Of a stretch of 64,000 nt of DNA, positions 49,466-64,000 are shown piece after piece; within the stretch, counting starts at the first letter, position 1; each line of letters begins with the position of its first letter. Source of the stretch: Xiphophorus maculatus (lineage: Eukaryota > Chordata > Actinopteri > Cyprinodontiformes > Poeciliidae); contig NC_036460.1 of assembly GCF_002775205.1 (NCBI RefSeq), positions 22,958,751 to 23,022,750 of the forward strand, written 5' to 3'. Under the pieces are notes generated by a model that did no database searches, was not told the origin of the DNA, and saw only the letters and a program-made list of their open reading frames with translations. A program made the translations under genes and the position numbers.

Positions 49466-52400
49466 ATTATCATATTGGCTCAATGTGAGTGCTGTTCTAA
49501 CAGGATTTGAAATCTTTCAGTAAATGTGCGTTTACTAAAAACATGATGAGACTACAAGCCAGTCTAAAAACCTGTTTAGAAATGCTAAAATGTCTAAAAG
49601 ACGTCAAGAACAGGAAATCTACTAAAAATCCGCTCAGCCAAATAAAGAAAACCAATGTCAGGAAACAGAAGTATTGAGAGTAGAGTGTGTGCTATTGCAA
49701 GAAAAAAAACCCTACAGATCCATGATTACTTTCTGTTGGAATAAAAAGAGAAACAAAAAGGAGAAACAATACCTTCTACCATTTCAGAAGGTAATGGCAG
49801 AAGTTTGTCCATTCATGACTAAGTGCAGAAACGTCTTACTGATCTGAAAAATTCATAGTAAAATTCATAAAGCCTAGTTAATCTGAGCATTGGAAAGTCC
49901 TCTGCAGGAACATACAGGTGGAAACATATCCACAAACACAATGGTGCAGTGGAAATCAACACAAGACACAAGCAAGGTCTTTGTAATCCCAGAGGAATCC
50001 AGTAGACAATGTGCAGGTATCAAAACTACCTATAATGAGCCAGAGCTGTGTTGTTTCACCTCGTCTGATGTAATTCAAGCCGCAATAGATCCTGAAAATG
50101 TTTTTTTTTTTCTTGTTCTGAGTCAAGTAGTTGTTTTTTCACAAGCTTCTCTTGTTTTCGTTTTGTCCAAACAGGCCTCAGCTGGCAAAAAAGGTTTCTC
50201 TCTCTCTCTCTCTAGTTCCCTATCTCTCGCACACACACACGCCAACACACTCGACACATCCAGCAGGCAAAGCCAGAACAAACATGCCAAACAGAGCTAA
50301 CAGTATTTACAGAATTGAGCGAGCTGTAATAGTTGTCTTTCATCGTTGAAATGCTTCACATTTGTCACATGGCAGCCACGAACAATAATGTGCTGTGGTG
50401 GGATTTCATATGGTTGACCAGCACAAAGCAGTGCATAACTGTAAAACCATTGCAAACCATTCCTTTGTAGGTCTGGTTGTAAGTTTGGGTTCTTCGCGCT
50501 GCAGGAAGGAGAGCCTGCATCCCGGTGAAAAAGTGGCTCGCAGCTTCTGAAAGGTTTCCTTCCAGGTTTTTCCTGCATTTAGCTCCATCCGTTTTTCCAT
50601 TAAGGCTGACGACCGGCTTCTCTGTATTTTCTTAATGTGATATTAGAGATAAAAAACCACCAAGATGCCTCGGTGAATGATGAGCGAGGCCATAACGTCT
50701 TTCTGATCAAATTTGGAGAGCCATATCGCACAATGCCTAATTCTGGGGGAAGAGTCTCGAAAAGACATTTTATAGTTTCATAGAAAGATAATACAAAGCT
50801 GCACAGTTCTTGGCGCGCTGTTGACTCAAAACGTTAAAAACTAGCATCACGTTTCCAGTCGCAAGCTGCAAATATAAGTTCGGTATTGATGAGAAAAAGG
50901 AGTCGGAGGTCAAGAACTTGCCGTGACAAGTGGTGTGCGCAGGGTGGGGAGCAGACGTAGTTTTCTAACACACCTGGCACTTAAAAAAGAAAAACAAAAA
51001 ATATGTTTTTTTTTCCATTTTGTTCTGCTCAGAGCTTCTTCTTCTACAGGATTTCTTGCACACTTGAAATTGGGGCTCTCATGACTTTGCCCCTATAGGC
51101 CAGATCAGTAGAGTGGATAAGTAAATATTATGTTGTCCACACTTTCATCCACTTCAGCTGTGAATCTTTGCAGCTTCTGTTGCTATGTGCCTCTTGGCTG
51201 CTTCTCTGATTAATCCTCCCACCGCTGACCTCCGCTTTTAACTTCTCCACAACTTCATCTTGGACGTGTCTGCCTGCCGTGTTTCTCGGTTTTCATAACG
51301 CTGTGTGCTCGCTAATTGCTCTCTCTAGCAGACCTCAGAGGGCTTCACAGAATAGGCGGGTTCATACTGAGATTAAACTAAACCAAGGAAGACGGATGAT
51401 GATGATAATCAGATGAAGGCAGCTGGTTTCACCAGATTTCATTTTGTGATGTCGGAGGTTGAGAAGAGATGCGTGCCACGCTTCGTTATTTTTTACGTTC
51501 AAGTCCCTTGAAAACCATGCAATAGTTAAAAACTAAAAATCACAATTTCTTATGTGTTTGATTGGCTACAAAAAAACCAACAAAAATATTTTGAAGTTTG
51601 TGGGTGTGTGGCAAACATCAAGGCATTTAAATATTTTTAAACTGTATTTGAACTTAATAGTTGCATGACTAAGTAAATTATACTTCTAAATAGTTATTAC
51701 CTCATTTCCATAAGAGATACCAGATAAGAAAATAGTGTTTTAAAACAAGGATTTATTTTTTTTTTTTTTACAATTTTAACCAACATGTCAGCGAGTTCTT
51801 GTAATAACTTTTTTGTGGTTGATATTGCCGGGAAAACTGTTGACCATTGACTTCTCTGCCGCTGGAGAAGCATTGTGAAAGTGACCTTTGTGAGTACGTG
51901 CGGTAAAATGTTTAGTTGGTAAATGTGGTCAGACAACAAACAGAAAGGATGCATATCGTTTCAAACATACTGAAGCCATTACAGGCATGATGGTCTGTGA
52001 ACTGCGAGTTCCAGGAAGGGAAACAAAGGAGCAAAAAACGAATCCCATATTACTTCTGCTGACCCCCAAAACAGAAATATATGGGAACCGCATCAGAAAC
52101 CACACTGTGAAAGAGATACGGCTGTGAGCCTGGAGAGAAATGTCAGTCTGTGGCCTGTTCTCTGTCTGATCTGTTACTATTTGAGGAAAGCAGATTGTGA
52201 AGACACAGTAGAAACCGTTTCCAGCAGCGTGGGAAGTGCAGGAAGTTCACCTGTTTATCCCATCTTTTTGCTTCATATTTACATCTCATGAGGTTCATGA
52301 AAAAGCTCAGGGATGATGTTTGGTGATTCTGCTTTGAAACTGGAAGCAGTTCGGATGTAGAGATCTGTTCGGATCTGTTTTGATCTCAGGGTTTGTATCG

Positions 52401-54685
52401 TTGCAAGTTTTACAAGTTTATATTCCAGATAAAGTTACTAAAGCAGGCGCATGTGGGCAACAGATAACTGGCAAATGTTTGTACTAAACCACTACTGGAG
52501 ATTCTCCGAAGTGTCACCTGCAGACAAGAAGCAGAAAATGGTGTAGAAAAAACTAAACGTATAAACCACGTTGCCACGATGATGTCACGACACGAGTGAA
52601 GTATTTTCCCATTTACAGTTTTGTTTTGGATTTTTTAATTTTGTTTGGTTTCTGTTCCCCTCAAATGTTTCAGACATTTAAACACATCTTATTGTCAGAC
52701 AAAGGAAACCTGAAGAAATACAAATACAAAAGGCAGTTTATCAAATTATGATTTTATTTATTAAAAGGAAAACGCTTAAACTCATCATTCGTCATGGCGG
52801 CAGACGCGCAGCCTGGTTGTGGCCTGGCCGCCTGATGCAGGCTTCCTGCAGTGGTGGAGATAATGAGGACGGTGGCGGTGCGCTCTCTTCTTCTTTTCTC
52901 CACTAGTGCAGTGTCTTAATAATCATATTTAATGCTGCAGACGATTTTCTTTCCATTCTGTTTCCGTAAAAGCAACTCAAGCTTTCTTTTCTCCTCTACT
53001 GTTTTTTTTACTCTTAACTAAGTTGCTTTTTTCCAAGAATAAAGGGTTACATTTTCAAAGGAATACTTTGGGTTATCCCATCATCTGATTTTTGTGGCTT
53101 ACCCAAATGCCTTGCCATCCATTAGAGCTGCAAAAGGTTCTATTTAGCTTGGTTTCTCAAAATAAGCAAACAGATGCTTCTCTAGAAGAAATCGAAATTC
53201 CTCGTCAAACCCAAGGAAAGCAATTCTAGGATTAAGGTGCTATAAACCCCCTGCAGACACCTGTTGTGTGAATGCACACTGCTTACGGTGTCCATTTACA
53301 AAAGTTCTGATATTTAATTAAACTCTGGTTGAATGTGACGTTTTTTGGGGGGCATCTTTGGATTACGTGGTCTAATCTGTATCATATTAAAGGCTAAAAT
53401 GGGTTGTTCTTTCACGCAAGCACACTAACCAGAGAAAATAAATTACAGGCACACTGGGACATTAAAATAAAAGATACTGAAAGACCAAGAATAAGAAAGT
53501 GGAACTTGATGCGAAATTGTTTTGTCATTTCACACACAGAGAAACTGGAAAAATAATTTCAGGTCCTCATTTCAGGTATTTGAATACAAATTGAATTCAT
53601 GTGTGACGATGTAGCAAAGTAAAACAATAAGGATATTGTTGTTTGTAATACGAGAAGTGTCCTTCTGCCCATTCTTTCTGCCAAACGATTTCTATTATTT
53701 TAATGACTGCAAGATGTTAGAAGAAACCACTTCGGGCTAAGTTTCCACTTTCTCAGCAACCGCCAACTAATTTCATTTTGGTGAGCTGAGACATAAACAA
53801 TGTCATTTAATATCTTACACACTTCTGTGATGCCAGTTTCATGCACATAATCACATAATTACCAGTAATTACTAATTACTTTTTTTCTTCTTCTTTTGGT
53901 TCATCCCAAATATATTCATATGCCTTTAGATCTAGTCCAAGCAACGTTGTGACATAGACAAAAAGACAATTATTAATTATTCACTTTCTCTCATTCATTT
54001 CGCCATTGAAATAGATGAGAATTCCGGATGTAAGGCAATTATTTTCATAGTAGTAGCAGGAAGCTGCCGGTAGGAGGCAGTGTAAGACTGTGTAATCGCT
54101 CCAGAACCCAGGGCCCTTCCCTCCCCAGAATTTAAAAACTATTGCAAATCTGTTCATATTTAATTCATATTTTATCATATAAACCATCGGCTGTTCTAAG
54201 CCTCAAAATAATTTCCAAAATCAGTTTATTGAGTGAATCGCTAACATTTAATCAAGACTACTCAGTTTGAAAAAGTGCAAATGATTCACTGGTATTTGCA
54301 CTTTTAGACTTAATATAGTAAAACTTTTTACAAGTATAAGCATTAGTTACCATCAGCTTCTTCAGTTTAGTTTTTCACAAGGTATATAGTTTTAAACATT
54401 TATTGTGGAAAGATTTGCAGCAATATTGCTTATATTTCAGATGAGAAGAGATGAAAAGTGAATAATATTTTGTATTAACAATAAAAAGATAGGATTTGTC
54501 TTATTTTCTGGCCTTTTTTCTGCGAGTTACAGTTACTTGTTTATGATAGAGTGTAAGGGCCAGGCTCCGACTTTTAGATTTGGGTTTTAAATACGAGTAA
54601 AGTTGGACGAGAATAAAGTCCTCATGTCATGAAACTGATCATAATGACAAGAGATGCCTTGTATCTCACAGAAACAGAGTCTGTG
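49466..54685. other. Intergenic, no gene seen
   Basis: AT-rich spacer. CT and CA microsatellites lie at 50197-50213 and 50230-50240. Around 51180-51330 and 52790-52880 the GC content rises without a recognisable exon. Confidence 0.45.
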
Positions 54686-54689
54686 AGGA

Positions 54690-54790
54690 AGTCGCATCCA
54701 CCTCTCGTGCCCGTGTGGGTTTTCTTCACGTGTTCCGACTTCCTTCCACAAAACAAGAACACAGTTCAAAGGTTAATACATGACTAAGTC
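54690..54790 (+). mobile_element. Decayed SINE body fragment
   Basis: CCGTGTGGGTTTTCTTCACG then CCGACTTCCTTCCACAAAAC and GGTTAATACATGACT follow the block order of the SINE at 39179-39558. Strongly diverged. Confidence 0.45.
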
Positions 54791-56690
54791 GATAGGGAAG
54801 ATGGCTGGTTTTCTTGCAACTCTCATGAGGAGCGTAAAGCGGCTGATATGATGGGAGAACGGGGAGAGGACTTGCCATTAAAAATCTGGAACTAGACTGG
54901 CAGTAAAACTGGAGGAAGATGACGCGACGACCTCAGAAAAATCTCATCTGTAACCTACTCTTACAGCTCTACTCTACAGCTGAAACCTACTCTTTCAGCA
55001 GTAGGTTTCTAACTGAGCATCATAGCAAGCATGACTTGCTTTTCAAACCCAAATATTCTGAGTTTAAGTACATAGTTCCAGTTTACATTTGGAGACTCAA
55101 CAGGTAAAAAAGTGTGAAAGCAAAATTGTTTTTTTTTTTACTTATTCATTAAGTTCTTGAAAGAAGTAAGACTAGTTAAAACAAGCCTTTAATTCCTAAA
55201 ATCAAAATCTGATAATGGAGTCGACACTAAATGGTGTAATTTTCATGTTATTACACAAAGCCTTTCTGCAGGAATAATAAGAATTGTTTTATTTTTCTAA
55301 AGCAAAGGGGGGCAATTATGTTATATTGTGAATGTACATTAATATGGGTAGAGGCTGCAGCGCATCCAGTCAGTCTCTAACACACTTTCAGCCAAGTGCT
55401 TTATCTGTCTCATAAATTAGTGCAAGCTTTAGAAATGTTTTGCTTTTGTCTGTGTGAGACTATTTTTACTTTTTAGTTTCTGATCTACTTCCTGTTTTAA
55501 ATGCAGTTTTTGTGTTCAACCGAAGCAGGGAAGTTTCAATTCAGTTAAACGTGATAAAACAGCGCCATCTTGTGTTAACCCTCCTGTGATATTTCTAATT
55601 TCTTCACGTTCACAGCTCATTAATGAGTCAGTGCTTGGTTATTGATTTCCATCAAATAAGTCATATGCTGTTAACCCGCTCATCAGTTTTAAAAATGTTA
55701 TCTTCCAGAAATAAACCTCTTTACAGGTGAAAGTAAAAATAAAATTGCAAAAATAAAAGACTGGAAAAAAGGGTCATTTTGTGCAATTTAATCCCTTCCT
55801 TCTGGAAAAAAGCAGCTTTAAGATGGGTAAAGGTATAATCACTGAATTAAAGCAATATTACTTGCAACATCCTAATGTATTTAGCTGTTTTCTGTTACGC
55901 ATGTTCATACCTCATTGTTTACAAACTTTTTTTTTTAAGCTTTAAAATGCAAATGATGTTCATGTCATCTGTCTAAAAAAAAATCTAAAAGAAGTGTCTT
56001 CAATAGTGGACCACAGTAAAGCTGCATAATGCTTACTGGTAGAGTTTAAAAACTAGAATGTGTAGGAAACAATATTTAGTGCCTGCAATTTTACTTTTAA
56101 AAATAAAAAAATGCAGTCGGTTGTTCAAAAACAATCGTCCTAATTCATCACCAGAATTAGGACGGTACCCAATTGCAGCTGGTTTCCTGATGTTGATTTA
56201 GAGAGGTTCTTGTTCTCATAAAGTCATGACATATTTTCTCTGAGGGGGAAAAACCCAAAGGGCTCAGACAATGGAAAATCATTAAAAATATCAGCGGTTA
56301 ACCACAGACATAAGGCTTGTTCGAAAACGCCTCATAAAACAAAAACGTTTTCTGGTAAAAACTTTAATGTGTCCACATCCGTCAGCCTCTGGAGAAACGG
56401 AAAACAAATTAAACCAGCATGCGAGTTTATGCTTTGTCGTTTTGTGCCGTTGAAAGTGTTAAAGGTTAAAGTTACAGTTATGTGGAATTTAATCTGAAGG
56501 GATTAAACATGAAGAGGGATCCAAGAGGACGATGTTCAAAGCTTTAAGTTTATTTATTTTTTCTAAAGCAGCAGTTTTTACAAATCAAGTATACGTCTCT
56601 ACTCTTGTCGTAGTCAAAGATATTTAAAGCTGAGCTTTTTTTCTCGATTGCTCAAGTCGTTTGTGTTGGCATCATTCCTCGCTGCAGTCT
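54791..56690. other. Intergenic, no gene seen
   Basis: AT-rich spacer. It contains the palindrome CTCATTAATGAG at 55616-55627 and the first copy of a 31-bp direct repeat. Confidence 0.45.
55770..55800 (+). repeat. 31-bp perfect direct repeat, copy 1
   Basis: Begins AGGGTCATTTTGTGCAATTT and is identical over 31 bp to 57325-57355. It contains TTGTGCAAT, a C/EBP-like site. The flanks of the two copies differ. Confidence 0.93.
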
Positions 56691-57110
56691 GTCATTACAC
56701 AACCAGAGCCGGATGATCACACCTGCTGGTAATTCTGTTGTCTCGTAAGGCTGGATCCAATTTAATAAATCATTTAACTTATCGGATTAAGCACCAAATT
56801 AGCATGCAGGCTCCCATCCAATCAAAAGCAGCTGCTCCAGATAAAACCACCGCCCATTGGCTCACCAACACAGCAGTCTTAGGACTGTGTGTGAGAGGTC
56901 ATGACCCCTGCTGACCTGGATTACTACACGCTCCTGCAGCAATCTCTTGAGCCACTAAAAATAGCCTGAGCCCGAGTTTCTCTAGTGAAAGGCTGCAGTG
57001 ACCCGGCCTGCCCTGACCCAGTCTGAGGCTGTCTGGATTAGAGCTCTGCTACAGAACAGCCAGAGACGCATTTCAGAGCTGCAAACAGGCCAACCTTATA
57101 CATCCTTCTC
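56691..57110. promoter_or_regulatory. Candidate promoter/enhancer block
   Basis: A compositionally distinct block with clustered consensus sites: CCAAT (56818-56822), CAGCTG E-box (56829-56834), AGATAA GATA-type (56839-56844), ATTGG inverted CCAAT (56856-56860), AGGTCATGACC inverted nuclear-receptor half-sites (56896-56906), and CTAAAAATAG MEF2 site (56955-56964). No exon with splice support follows on either strand. It may serve ptgir, calmodulin or an unseen transcript. Confidence 0.4.
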
Positions 57111-57324
57111 CTGGTGAAGGTTCAACTTTGTTTTTTTGTCTTACACTTGAGCTTTGGAGGTTTTTCATTTTTACTTTCTGTATCATCCCTCTCTCTGTGC
57201 ATAGTAGCAGAACAGACTTGGAACCTCATCCAGCTCTATTAAGAGCTCAAATTATGTCAAGTTCTTGAATTATTGCATCAACTGTAAATATGGACAAATT
57301 TAAGCAAGGAGCCAATTCCCTGTC

Positions 57325-57355
57325 AGGGTCATTTTGTGCAATTTAATCCCTTCCT
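57325..57355 (+). repeat. 31-bp perfect direct repeat, copy 2
   Basis: Identical to 55770-55800, which is 1555 bp away. Confidence 0.93.
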
Positions 57356-57639
57356 ACTTCCATTTCATGTCTGTAAAGACCCATTTAAATTCATGAACTT
57401 AAACCATTGTGGTTCAATTACTCTATTTTTACGGCTTGCATAGTCAAAGTCATAAAAATACTGAAATCTCAAGTACCGACAAGTTTTGCATCACTTTCCA
57501 GAAACTCATTTACCATAGTCATCATCTCATCTTAGCCAATTGACTCGTTAAATTTGACTATGATGCCTAATCAAGCCTCAATCTTCTAAAGCGTTTTTAG
57601 CTTTAAGGATCTGATTACCCAACTGAAATAAGAGCCACA

Positions 57640-57846
57640 TTTATTTTAAGGCTCTTTGCACAATTCAAAATTGTGTCAATCAACATTGAGGACATTGAAC
57701 CCATATAACTATCAATTCATTTTAAATTAAGGTTACCAAACACGTGTAGGTGAAGTAAAGCTTAATTTATTGGTTTATGGAAAATATATCACATTTTTTT
57801 ACATTTGTGAGATACCTTCAGCTTTTAGTCCATTAAACATTTTATT
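57640..57846 (-). terminator. Candidate calmodulin polyadenylation signals
   Basis: Minus-strand AATAAA at 57841-57846, 57766-57771 and 57640-57645. The middle one has GT-rich sequence just downstream on the minus strand. Which is used cannot be told. Confidence 0.35.
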
Positions 57847-59498
57847 CCAAACAGGTCTCAAAAAACATCTCAAAGCTGCATTTAAAACTCGCCCTGCGCA
57901 AAAAGTCGTTTTGAATTATTTTAACCAAATCGTTCCAAAGCCACCACTTTGACGACGCTTTGACCAAAAGCACGTCTGCATCTTCGCTACAAAACATTTT
58001 CCTATCCCATCAAACAGTCCAAATCAGACACAAACAGCCCAACCGTAAGTATCATTTGTGAAAACACAATATATGAATTTTGGTGCATTAAAACGACAAG
58101 CAGACTGGAGTTTGCTCACTGGACTACAAATTGAAGAGCCGACACAAATACAATAAATGAGTGAAACATACGCATTATTATAGCAGCAGCAACAGTGACA
58201 TTTGGTTTGTTTTGCTTCTTTTAGAACCTTTTGGGTTTTTTTTTTTTTAAACATCCACATGGTTGATACCAAAGTGCGACTGCATGGACAAGTTTACATT
58301 GTTATAGGTTGATTTATAATATTCCGATGAACTACGAGCCTTGCAAGGTTGAGATGCATTTAAAGAGTATTATGGCACATTTTAAAACCGAAGAGGAAAC
58401 GTGTCACGGATCTTTTTACTAGAACAATAGGCAATGCAAACTTTACGATACACTAATATATAGAGATATATTTTGTAACCAAAGTTTGTCGTCAATACAT
58501 TAACGTAACATTTAAAAAGCATCACATCAATATTTTTTTTTTTTTTTTCATATCCGTTTGCGGAACAAATGTATTAACTGCAGTTACTACAGTGGTTTTT
58601 TTTGTTTTTTTTGTCTTGTTTTTATTCCCCCCCCCACAACAGTCATTCTGAAACGGCACAGAGTGCGCCCGTCTCCGATCGGCGCCGCAGGCTGCGTAAA
58701 GCCTGCAGCTCAAAACACCACAACATTATATCCCACCAGGAAAAAGCCTTCTTTACGTCTCAAGTTCTTCTTCTGTTCCTGAATTCCCAAGCCGCTCGCC
58801 TCCAGCTGAGCACAAACACCCTACATCTCAACTAACTGCTCTTGCAATAATCAATAGTGACACAAATTGTACAGATATATAGCTATATGTTCATGTATAT
58901 ACCTCCAGTGTGTACACAAGCTGACCACTACCTCTGATGGGTTCAGAGCCTCCTTGTTCTCACAAGAGACGGCCACAAAAAGGGTGCATGCAAGAAGAGT
59001 ACTCGATTCATGGGTTTTGTTTTTTTTGTTTTTCTTTTTTAAGAGTTAACACAGGTGCAAGACAGTTTTCCTTTGTTGAAGACTATCTGGGAAGAATTAA
59101 AAAGCCAACGTCCCTGTACAGATTATAGCCTTAAGTTCTATCCTTCTACCAGTTCGGTGTTGCTCTTTCCTCTAAATTAATCAGCAGCTGGGTGACTCAG
59201 CAGATTCTTGGTATGAAGTTGGAGGACTTTGGCCCTCTTAAAGCTTGGTCCTTTAACTTCCTTAGGGATTATTCTGTTGGCGGTTTTCTTTTTACGTTTG
59301 TTTTTCTTTTTTTAAACAGATACCTTCGAAGTGTTATTTGGATGTTTTGAAGCACATATTGAGAAAATTCCTACAGGCGAGTGGTTTTTGAAGGGGGTGG
59401 TTGTTCGACATTTGATAACTGTTCCTGCTTTTTAAGTTTCTTAGACGACGGTAATCTTAGTGGGACGAGCAACATTGAGAGAAATTTCATCGCTCTCT
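57766..59498 (-). other. Calmodulin 3' UTR (inferred)
   Basis: About 1.7 kb after the calmodulin stop on the minus strand, without another gene. Long 3' UTRs are usual for vertebrate calmodulin genes. A-rich tracts on the minus strand at 58532-58548 and about 58596-58612. Confidence 0.5.
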
Positions 59499-62156
<2,658 letters not shown>

Positions 62157-64000
62157 CTGTAAACAAAAGCACAAGACAGGAGTGAAGTACAGGCAGACCT
62201 ACTAGAAAAGAAGCACTTTTCACATTTCTGTTCAGTGTAGAATGTATTGCAAGTTACAAGATTCAAAATTAATGTAAACAAAATGTGTTTGATTGCACAG
62301 ATGTTTAAGGATACAAATTTAGACGAGGCGATAAGGAGACAAGTAAAAATTAAGACTGAATAAAAATTTCTCTTTAAGGACCATCTCCCTAAATATACTC
62401 AATAAAAATAAAACTCAAAGTGTGCATAAGATCTAATCTGCTTTCAAATAAATTGATTATAATTCAAAATCTATCACCTGCAAATAGCTCCACTGTGTAC
62501 AGTAATGCAACCTTGCTTCAGACAAACTAGTCAAAACGCACTGCAACAGCTGAACCACTACTTATAACTTAAATTACATTTTCTACAGCGAAATCTACCA
62601 TATTTTAAAGAGTTCACTTTTTATTTAAAGGTCCACCCTGCCAAATGTGTAACTTTGTGCATTTTTTGTATATAAATTATCTTTCAACAAGAACTCAAGT
62701 GATTTGAAAAGCAAAAGTGACTCTACTGTGGAAGGTCAGACAATGCATTTCCAGACTGTGTGAAAGTAATCTCTCCATGTGATATACCTATTCTCCCACC
62801 AGAACTAACACTTATCCAAGACAACACTCTCCCCTGCTTGTAAACTCTGAAGAGGCCTATCTAAGTCAGCCGATGTGCTCACTTCAGGCTGAGAAAGTGT
62901 GATGAGGGACGGGTATAAATTCTCCACAGCCCGAAATACACATGCCTGCTATAATTAGTGAGACACGAACAGGGTCGCCTATGTAGCACACTGAATATCA
63001 CAGCAGCTAACCATCTCTGTAATATTCTTTACCGGGCAAATAGTAAGTTCAGGCCATAGAGACCCAACAACCTCAAGGACGGATCGTTTGGCCGTGCTCT
63101 GAATGCTGCTTTGAATATTTATGGAGTCTGAGGAAGACTGCGCGGTTGAATAAACTGTATTCGGTGATGAAGATAGGCTCATAACTGTATGTTGGCACAA
63201 AACTCAACTCTGATAAATGGTTTGCATTTTGTGGCTCTCCCTCCAAAATGTAGATAGCGAAACTTTGCAGATTTCTATTTTTATGTTGTCCTTTTTCAAA
63301 AGTAAAAAGATTAAAGCGAACATTTCTAGAGCCTGAGGTGTTGGTAACGCCATGTGTTCTTCGAATCAAAATCAATGAGTCACCATGTTAGATGAAATGG
63401 GGGGTGGGAGGGTAAGCGAAGGGGAGCAAGACTATCCACACTGTCAAGAATGATGGTGTGTGTGTGTGTGTATATATATTTGTTGTAAGAAATGTAGTCA
63501 GCACAGCAGCTGTAAAGTGATGGTAAAACTGTCAAATTATAAGCATACAAGTATAAATTCCTATAGTGAAAACACAAACTCTATTTTGGGAAAACTGTAG
63601 CATGATAAACCAGTATGTGCCACAGTGTGATAGCCCACAAAATTGACATGTTGCACGTTGTGTTTTTTCCCCCCTTGGCAACAGAGGTCGTCTAATATGA
63701 GAGGAGTCCAACAGTGAAACACGCAGGGATGGGAAAGAGGCAGGGAGTCATTTGCGTTCCTTAACTGGGCCGTTCAAAACTAGTTAGTTCCCGATTTGGA
63801 GGATGCACTGCGGCTGCTGCACCAAGCATGTTTTGGTTCAATGCGGGGGGGAAGGGAAAGGACGCGAGAGGAGGGGTGGCAACGAGGATCATTCAGCAGA
63901 AGCAGAATGCGGTTCAACGTTGTGGCGCAATACGTAACCGAGGAGAATGGTGACATGGTGCTGCTGCTGCCACAGCTGGAAGACTGAAATGTGGACGCAA
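62157..64000 (-). other. Calmodulin intron 1 or 5' region; exon 1 not found
   Basis: No minus-strand ATG directly followed by a good gt donor was seen. The best weak candidate is the ATG at 63384-63386 followed by gtgact. The GC content rises from about 63700 to the end, so the CpG-rich promoter may start there or lie beyond the window. Confidence 0.45.
63456..63478 (+). repeat. GT/TA dinucleotide microsatellite
   Basis: Seven or eight GT units followed by four TA units. Confidence 0.9.

Noticed and set aside
44560..57700. A gng8 or ckm orthologue, expected from human 19q13.32 neighbours
   Set aside because: No exon with the characteristic motifs of either protein was seen on either strand.
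62157..64000. Calmodulin exon 1
   Set aside because: The minus-strand ATG-gt candidates (e.g. ATG at 63384-63386 then gtgact) have poor donors and no CpG-rich context, so none was called.

Overview
The window is vertebrate nuclear DNA, almost certainly from a ray-finned (teleost) fish. The genes are intron-split with GT-AG junctions, the background is AT-rich, and the dispersed repeats are typical of teleosts: Tc1-like and hAT elements with their short derivatives, a tRNA-headed SINE with an ATGG tail, and LINE 3' tails. No bacterial, plasmid, phage or viral gene was seen.

Four protein-coding genes are supported. (1) Plus strand, 1665-2485: the last four coding exons of a PP2C-family phosphatase of the PPM1A/B/N group, probably ppm1n; its catalytic body lies before base 1. 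(2) Plus strand, 6074-11498: a complete eight-exon model (483 aa) for a divergent 4F2 heavy-chain protein (SLC3A2-like) that lacks the stalk cysteine used to bond the transporter light chain. (3) Minus strand, 44532-15605: a prostanoid GPCR, best read as the prostacyclin receptor ptgir, with two coding exons (355 aa) separated by an intron of about 27.9 kb. (4) Minus strand, 62156-59499: coding exons 2-6 of a calmodulin gene whose product equals canonical vertebrate calmodulin; the ATG exon is not identifiable here.

Layout: ppm1n end (0-2.6 kb); repeat-bearing spacer (2.6-5.9 kb); slc3a2-like gene (5.9-11.9 kb), convergent with the 3' end of ptgir; ptgir 3' region (about 12.8-15.6 kb); giant ptgir intron (15.8-43.7 kb) rich in decayed transposons; ptgir first coding exon (43.7-44.5 kb); intergenic 44.6-57.7 kb with a 25-copy minisatellite and a candidate promoter or enhancer block near 56.7-57.1 kb; calmodulin 3' UTR and exons (57.7-62.2 kb); calmodulin intron 1 or 5' flank to the end.

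Human PPM1N, PTGIR and CALM3 all lie in 19q13.32, so gene content supports the ppm1n, ptgir and calm3 assignments; the SLC3A2-like gene is the local exception. The genes do not form a pathway. They act separately in dephosphorylation, amino-acid transporter assembly, prostacyclin signalling and calcium sensing. I found no convincing undescribed multi-gene system. The most notable items are the cysteine-less 4F2hc paralogue, the ptgir tail without a CAAX motif, a Tc1 element nested in a LINE tail, several transposon fossils with legible target-site duplications, and a few unexplained repeats and hairpins.
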